DNA of 64,000 nucleotides from Hemerocallis citrina (taxonomy: Eukaryota; Streptophyta; Magnoliopsida; Asparagales; Asphodelaceae): positions 33,687,175 to 33,751,174 of the forward strand of contig CM030359.1 in the NCBI GenBank assembly GCA_017893485.1. The letters run 5' to 3'. The translations under genes were made by a program, and so were the position numbers. The notes below the pieces were generated by a model. That model searched no databases. It saw nothing but the letters and a program-made list of their open reading frames with translations, and was not told the origin of the DNA. Positions 58,068 to 64,000 of this stretch are shown here, piece by piece. Position 1 is the first letter of the stretch. Each line of letters begins with the position of its first letter.

Positions 58068-58120
<53 letters not shown>
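58068..58120. repeat. (TA)n(TG)20 compound microsatellite
   Basis: TA run 58068-58080 followed by about 20 TG units to 58120, ending at the terminal TG of the copia LTR. Confidence 0.95.
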
Positions 58121-58125
<5 letters not shown>

Positions 58126-59142
58126 CACCCTAGGGGGGTGAATTGGGTGATTGTGCAGAATTAAAAAATTAAAAAAAATTAAAACTGAATTGCAAAGTAA
58201 ATAAGAAGAGATAAGAAATGCAAACACAGCAGGCACAAGTGACGCAGTGATATAACGTGGTTCGACTCCCAGGTCTACGTCCACACTACCTACTTGTAGC
58301 AATTCTCCGCCACAAGCGTTCCACTATACTCAAACCCTTGTACAGTGATTCTCGGATTCAGGCCGAGAGACCTATTACACCCACAAGACTTAGAACACAA
58401 GTCCCTTCAATCTCATCTAAGTGGAAGAAAAGAAAAAAAACTCAAGATCTTTAATGATCCTGACTGAAGAGAACAAATGTTGATCAGACACACTCGGATT
58501 GATTATTGAATTGATTAGTTCAGAAAATTTTTCTCAAAGTAATAGGTGAAGAATACACAGTGGGTTCTTCCAAATATATATAGACTAGAAAGTGTATCAA
58601 TCAAAAATAGAAACAATACATTCCTAAAAAGTAAACAACACAAGTTACGGTCGATGGCAATTTAGGGACAGTTGATTGTTCATCTTTAAACGAAAAGTCG
58701 AAAGATGAATGGTCGACTATTTCAATATATAGTTATAATGTGCATTCGACTGTGGTGCGGTCGACCGACATGAAGTGCGGTCGACCGACATGAAGTGCGG
58801 TCGACCGTAATAGTGCTGTTTATGATGAATCCACTTTATATTTTTTACCATATACTAATCAATCATCAATCAATTAAATACAGATGAAATCTCACAAATA
58901 TGGAATGACAACAACTGGTCTTGATAGCTTTCTTGGGCACTAATCATTCATGTGCCCTTCTTGAATATCTTCTTCTTTTCCTTGATCTTGCAATCTTTAT
59001 TATTACTTTCCTTCTTTGTATATTCTTGAATTTATCTTGAATCTCTTATTGATATTATTTGATCCTGAAAATCTGAACAACTCAACTTAAACTTATTAGT
59101 ATTTATAGACACGTTTAGTGAACACCAAACTAAGAGTCAACA
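58119..59142 (-). repeat. 3' LTR of second copia element (about 1.02 kb)
   Basis: Minus strand starts TGTTGACTCTTAGTTTGGTG at 59142, directly after a polypurine tract, and ends GGTGATTTACA at 58119, merging with the TG repeat. Three perfect CGGTCGACCG palindromes lie at 58758-58767, 58778-58787 and 58798-58807. A TATATATA TATA-like box is near 58577-58585. The GTGGTTCGACTCC block near 58258 parallels the first copia LTR. Confidence 0.85.
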
Positions 59143-59143
59143 A

Positions 59144-59156
59144 TCTTCCCCTTTTG
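59144..59156 (-). other. Polypurine tract of second copia element
   Basis: Minus-strand CAAAAGGGGAAGA next to the LTR start TGTTGACTC. Confidence 0.85.
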
Positions 59157-59953
59157 GTGTGAACAAAATATACCTTTGAATGTTGAAAATAAAATTATGC
59201 AATAAGGCATAAAAATACACTCCCTCAATTCAATACTTCCTGTAACATAGATTTTCATAAATGAAGAGCATTTAAGAGAGATAACTGTTATACAGTTTCA
59301 TAGAAGATATATTGTGAAAAAAACATTTCAGAAGAAACATTTATTTTCAGTAAAAACATTCATAAGAAATTCTCCCCCTTTTTGGAACACTCCAAGAGGG
59401 GGCAAAAAAAGATAGCATAAGGTAAATGTATAACATACTCCCCCTAAATCCATAAAGTACCATACAGTAAGCAAAATAGGAGATTAATTTGGGGAACAGA
59501 ATATTTTGTAAAGAACGAGAGGAAACTCTTCTTACATGTTACCGTTGATCACGAGACTCTTTTATATACAGTGAGAGCTCTTCATGATATCATAGATTTG
59601 AGGTTTTCCCAATACAAACAAGTGGCAAAGAGAAAAAAATAAATTTCAAGAAACTAAACTCATAGCAGATGGAAACTATTAAAAGCAACCAGAGAAGAGG
59701 CCGGTCGACCGCAAAAAATCAATTCAGCTCATTAAACAAAGAACCAACCCGAGAGCGAACCAATCGACTGTACACCCTGTAAAGACAATTCTGATGATAG
59801 AAAAAAGACAGAGAGCAAACCGGTCGACTACAAATACTGAAGTTCAATTTTTGAAAAACTCGCAAAAAACAAAAACGAAGAATGAGTGCATGCTGGTCGA
59901 CCGCTCAGTCAACTGTACACCTTCTCAGTCGTACAGCCGACCGAAACCAAATT
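59157..59953 (-). other. Non-coding spacer between pol and PPT
   Basis: About 0.8 kb without a long frame. It holds more TCGAC palindromes (CGGTCGACCG at 59702-59711, GGTCGACTA at 59822, GGTCGACCG near 59895). SIRE elements often have extra sequence after pol; no envelope-like protein is visible here. Confidence 0.6.
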
Positions 59954-61650
59954 TTAAACAGAAATATCAAGAACATCCAATTCTCCTTTCAAGAAATAAA
60001 ATCGGTTTTCATCTAAAGGCTTAGTAAAAATATCAGCAAGTTGAGAATCAATGGAAACATAGTCAAGAATAATATATCCCTTTGGAAAATATTTAATAAA
60101 GTGATACCGAATATCAATATATTTTGTGCGACTATGTTGATCAGAATTCTTTGTCATATGAACAGTACAAGTATTATCACATTTAATTAGAATATTATCA
60201 AAAAATACCTTGTAGTACTCTAAAGTGTGTTTCATCCATAATACCTGTGCACAACATGATCTGGCGGCAATATATTCGGCTTCGGTAGGGAGAGAGTTAC
60301 ATAATTCTGCTTCTTGGATGCCCATGAGACAAGGTAGTTTACCAAGAAGTGATATGTGCCACTAGTGCTCTTTCTGTCTATTAAATTGCCGGCATAATCT
60401 CCATCCGAGTACCCTATAAGAGAGAAGTTTCTATTTTTCGGGTACTAAAGTCCAGTATTTGGTGTGCCTTTAAGATATCGAATGATACGCTTAACGGCAA
60501 CCAAATGCGATTCTTTGGGACATGATTGAAAACGTGCACAGAAACATGATATCTGGCCGAGATGTAGTAATGTAAAGCAAACTGCCAATCATACCACGAT
60601 AAGTAGAAATATCAACATTGTTACCAGATTCATCCTTGGAAAGCTTAGTGGTATTTGCCATAGGTGTTTTGTAAGCATTTGCATTTTCAAGCCCAAACTT
60701 TTTGACTAGTACCCTTTTCATATTTGGATTGATTTATGAAGATGTCATCCTTCTTTTGTTGTATTTGGAGTCTAAGAAAATAAGTTAGTTCAACCATCAT
60801 ACTCATTTTGAAATCATCCTGCATTTGCTTTGAGAATTCCTTGCAAAGATTTTCATTAGTAGATCCAAATATAATATCATCAACATAAATTTGAACGATT
60901 AAAATATCTTTGTAAACATGTTTTATAAAAAGTGTGGTGTCTACCTTCCCTTTAGAGAAGTCTATGTGAAGTAAAAACAAACTTAATCGTTCAAACCAAG
61001 CACGAGGAGCTTGCTTCAAACCATACAAAGCTTTATCAAGACGAAATACATGGTTTGGGTGTGTGGAATCAGTAAATCCCAGTGGTTGTGCAACATATAC
61101 TTCTTCCGAAATAAAACCATTTAAGAAAGAAATTTTGACATCCATTTGAAAGAGATTAAAGTCCATATAAGAAGCAAAAACAAGTAAAATACGAATGGCT
61201 TCAAGCCATGCAACAGGTACAAAAGTTTCATCAAAATCGACACCTTCTTGTTGGTTATAACCTTGTGCAACAAGACGGGCCTTATTTCTAGTGAAAGTGC
61301 CGGATTCATCCAAATTGTTCTTAAATACCCACTTAGTTCCAAGTATGGTCCTATCGTGAGGTCTAGGAACAAGTCTCCATACTTGATTCCTTTCAAATTG
61401 ATTAAGTTCTTCTTGCATTGCAATGATCCAGTCATTATCTTGCAAGGTCTCCTTAATATTCTTAGATTCGAGTATAGAAATAAAAGCAGAAAAACACATG
61501 AAATTTGAGCCTGTGTACGAGTAGTTACTCCTTTCGATATATCACTTCGTATAAGATTTGGTGGATGACTAGATATGATTTTCCATGCAGGGCACCTTTC
61601 GTTGGTAGAAGGTGGATGTTGTATATGCATCAATTAGTTGTCCATGCTAC
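59954..61650 (-). pseudogene. Second copia pol: RT and RNase H only, broken
   Basis: RT at 61499-60687: LGTKWVFKNNLDESG, DFDETFVPVAWLEAIRI, QMDVKISFLNGF, LYGLKQAPRAWFERL; the active site IYVDDIIFGST is intact. A frame break near 60715 precedes LLYITTSRPDIMF, further stops lie near 60490-60330, and RNase H follows at 60325-59954 (TEAEYIAARSCCAQ, HSRTKYIDIRYHF, LADIFTKPL). The N-terminal side (61633-61500) continues in a shifted frame with KGVTTRTQAQ and then ends at a junction with gypsy sequence. Gag and integrase are missing. Confidence 0.85.
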
Positions 61651-61654
61651 GAGG

Positions 61655-63131
61655 TTATGTCCCAAATCCGCAATGGAAAGCATCGCTGTAGATATCATAG
61701 TCGACTCCTGCTCTTAGCAATGCCAAAATGGGAGCGGTAGTCAACCTTTTCTTTAACTCTTGGAAACTAGCTTCACACTGCTCCGACCATTTGAAATTCA
61801 CATTCTTCTTTGTAAGCCCTGTGAGTGGCACAGCTAGCTGGGCATAACCCTGAATGAACCTTCTGTAATATCCCGTTAAACCCAGAAAGCTCCTGATCTC
61901 TTTCAATGTGGTCGGTTTTGGCCAATCTTTCACATCTTTAATCTTCTGCGAGTCAGTAGCCACTCCCTCCTTAGAAAGGATGTGACCTAGGAAGGCGACT
62001 TCGGTTTTTCAGAAGTCACATTTGGACAACTGCGCATATAGCTGATGCTCCTGTAGCTTCTTCAGAACTTCTGCTAAGTGCTTGGCATGCTCTTCCTCTG
62101 TCTTGGAATAGACCAATATGTCGTCGATGAATACAATGACAAAAGAATCGATGAAAGGCCGCAAAACTCTGTTCATCATGTCCATGAAAATAGCCGGTGC
62201 ATTTGTGACTCCAAATGATATGACTAGAAACTCATAGTGACCATGCCTGGTTCGGAAAGCCATCTTGTGCACATCTTCTTCTTTCACTTGGACTTGGTGA
62301 TACCCTGACCGCAAGTCTATTTTGGAGAATACAGCTGCTCCTTGTATACGGTCGAACAAATCATCGATTCGAGGAATTGGGTACTTATTCTGTACAGTAA
62401 CCTTGTTCAACTCTTTGTAGTCGATACACATCCTCATTGATCCATCCTTCTTCTTCACCAAAAGAACTGGGGCTCCCCACGGTGATGCACTTGGCCTGAT
62501 GAATCCTTTGCTCAACAATTCTTCGACCTGCTTCTTGATCTCATCTTGTTCAACTGGTGCCATTCTGTATGGTGCCTTGGAAATAGGTGCACTTCCTGGC
62601 TGAACAGTGATTCTGAACTCTACATCTCAATGAGGGGGAAACCCTGTTAGGTCATCAAGAAATACTGCTGGGAAATCTCGGACAACTGGGATCTACTTCA
62701 CTTCATCCGGAACCTTTTGCTCTGACAAAGTTGCTACCAACTGCTTATACTTCCTCTTACCTTGAAATGTAATTGCTGGTCCTCCGGGTGCCTTCACCAC
62801 AAATTCCTTGCTCTTGCATTCAATAGTGGCACTGTACACTAACATCCATTCTATGCCAATAATGATGTCGACTCTAAGAACTGTCAATTCAATGAGGTTG
62901 ATGCCCAAGAGCCTGCCTCCGATTTCAAGATCACACCCTTCATAATATCGATCAGTTGTCAAGTTTTCTCCTAACGGAGTAGCCATAGATAGAACCTTGC
63001 CAGGAAAAATTTTAGGTTCGACTCCTAATCTTTTTGCAAATGAGGGTGACACAAAAGTGTGCGATGATCCCGTATCAAATAACACAGAAGCATTTATTCC
63101 ATTTATTAGAATGTCTCCTGTTACATATGAG
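61655..63131 (-). pseudogene. Gypsy protease, RT and start of RNase H
   Basis: The aspartic protease at about 63131-62693 has VLFDTGSSHTFVS (active D-T-G kept). RT at 62563-62009: [51 protein letters not shown] and [11 protein letters not shown] with both Asp kept; the usual FGLTNAP block reads FGVTNAP. A stop at about 62009 is followed by 61963-61655 (FLGLTGYYRRFIQGYA) to the RNase H DIYSDA motif, where the frame ends at the copia junction. Breaks also lie near 62628 and 62693. Confidence 0.85.
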
Positions 63132-63189
63132 TGCTCTCATTACATAACATTTTTTTTACATAAGTGAAAAAAAGCAACAAAACAACTAG

Positions 63190-63968
63190 GCTTCATCTTC
63201 TTGAACGATTCAACCAACCTGATTGCCCTCGGGAATTTGCACTGCTGGCCTTGGTCCCTTGTTTCCAGTGATGTTTGCGGCGACAGCATTTAGGGTTTGA
63301 TAGACTCGAGCCAGTTCAGTCTCTAGGTCCAGCCCATTCTCACCGTTTTGCTCTTCGCCGTTCATGATCCTTTGTGCCATTTCTGAGTCATAAAATTCAT
63401 TATTATTCATCATAAATAACACAAATAACATCGCTTTAACAAAATTTATTCATTCTAAAATTTAAACTCTTTACATTTAGAAAGAAAATTTTTGTTCCAA
63501 TACACCCATGACATAAAATATCATAGATTCTACGGTTTCTCTTGGCTTCTCTGAGCTCTTCCCGTAGTTCTTGGATTTCCTTCCTCATGTCTTCAAAGCT
63601 CTGTTGTCTCTCTTCCTCATCTGAGCGAGTGATATGATCCAACTTGGCAAAGTGTCGATCATTCACGAGTCGGACCTTCTCAAGCTCGCACACTTGAAAG
63701 CTTAGCTCCCAGATGCGCTCCTTGTCCTGTGCCCATTGTAACTCCAAGTGGTTAACTCTCCACTTTTGAGCGTCCAATTCCTGTCGAAGAGAAGCAACAA
63801 TGTCATTTGGGTTATCTGGAACGAGTTCTTCTTCTGGGAGTCTTCGGGAAGATCAGGCAGAGGTGGAGTAATCTCCCTGGACTCGGGAAATTCTTCTTCT
63901 ATCTCAAATGGTTCTTCTTCTTCCTCCTCCTTTGGTTCTTCTTCTGGGTCTTCTTCTTCTTCTTCCAT
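63190..63968 (-). pseudogene. Gag N-terminal remnant: acidic and coiled-coil segments
   Basis: 63968-63702 encodes a Glu-rich acidic stretch (EEEEEDPEEEPKEEEEEEPF), 63777-63436 in another frame a charged coiled coil (DMRKEIQELREELREAKRN), and 63431-63210 a short segment (LARVYQTLNAVAANITGNKG) like the region before the capsid domain of plant gypsy gags. The capsid domain and zinc knuckle expected before the protease are absent; only about 80 bp separate this piece from the protease frame. Interpreted as an internally deleted gag; family assignment is inference. Confidence 0.55.
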
Positions 63969-64000
63969 TGGTTCTTGCTCTTCATCCTCGAAGTGGACAA

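Larger units (their letters stand above)
61655..64000 (-). mobile_element. Truncated Ty3/gypsy element, Tekay/Del-like
   Basis: Protease and RT in gypsy order on the minus strand; RNase H is truncated at about 61660 where copia sequence starts. No integrase and no LTR are in the window. The right side continues beyond 64000. Confidence 0.8.

Overview
The window looks like intergenic DNA from a large, repeat-rich flowering-plant genome, probably a eudicot; I do not call a species. Evidence: Ty1/copia and Ty3/gypsy elements primed by initiator-methionine tRNA, a plant RTE LINE with a (TTG)n tail, a plant L1 LINE, a TRIM, foldback and hAT MITEs, and no intact ordinary host gene. Nearly all of the 64 kb is transposable elements, often nested. 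Most insertions could be bounded by finding their target-site duplications (TSDs).

Layout. 1-6488: decayed SIRE-like copia element (minus), cut by the window start and sitting in a fragment of a giant LTR (6489-8723). 8724-10205 plus 15542-15814 is another giant LTR (R1), split by a 5.3 kb solo LTR (E1, 10206-15541, TSD ATATT). E1 contains a 77-bp tandem block and a ten-copy, roughly 185-bp satellite. 15815-21168 is AT-rich and holds a nearly full-length but broken RTE LINE (16782-19981). 21169-38170 is a second copy of the R LTR (R2), opened at 23161 by another giant LTR (E3, TSD TCTAC). E3 is opened by a TRIM/chromovirus chimera (23584-32438, TSD GGTGG), and the chimera's pol is opened by a third solo LTR (E2, 26991-30356, TSD GCATG). 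That is four levels of nesting.

38265-38470 is a hAT MITE and 38511-45810 a full-length but dead L1 LINE with a 17-bp TSD. 47803-52590 is a long foldback repeat split by a 4.0 kb LTR element (47871-51910, TSD AAGAC). The single open reading frame of that element joins a gag fragment to an intronless piece of a host chloroplast-type Cpn60 chaperonin. 52771-55697 is a LINE-like unit with an intact zinc-knuckle ORF1, no reverse transcriptase, a poly(A) tail and a 17-bp TSD, resembling mammalian half-L1 (HAL1). 56019-58080 is a cluster of inverted-repeat elements in TA microsatellites, one with a telomere-like loop. 58119-61650 is the 3' half of a second SIRE-like copia element, joined directly to a truncated gypsy (Tekay-like) element that runs off the window end.

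How the parts relate. No autonomous element here is intact. The copia, gypsy, RTE and L1 polyproteins all carry stops, frameshifts or lost catalytic residues. The two intact long ORFs belong to elements that must borrow enzymes: the gene-capturing LTR element and the half-LINE. The former shares gag sequence, LTR ends, PBS and polypurine tract with the chromovirus at 24-32 kb, which marks that family as its likely helper.
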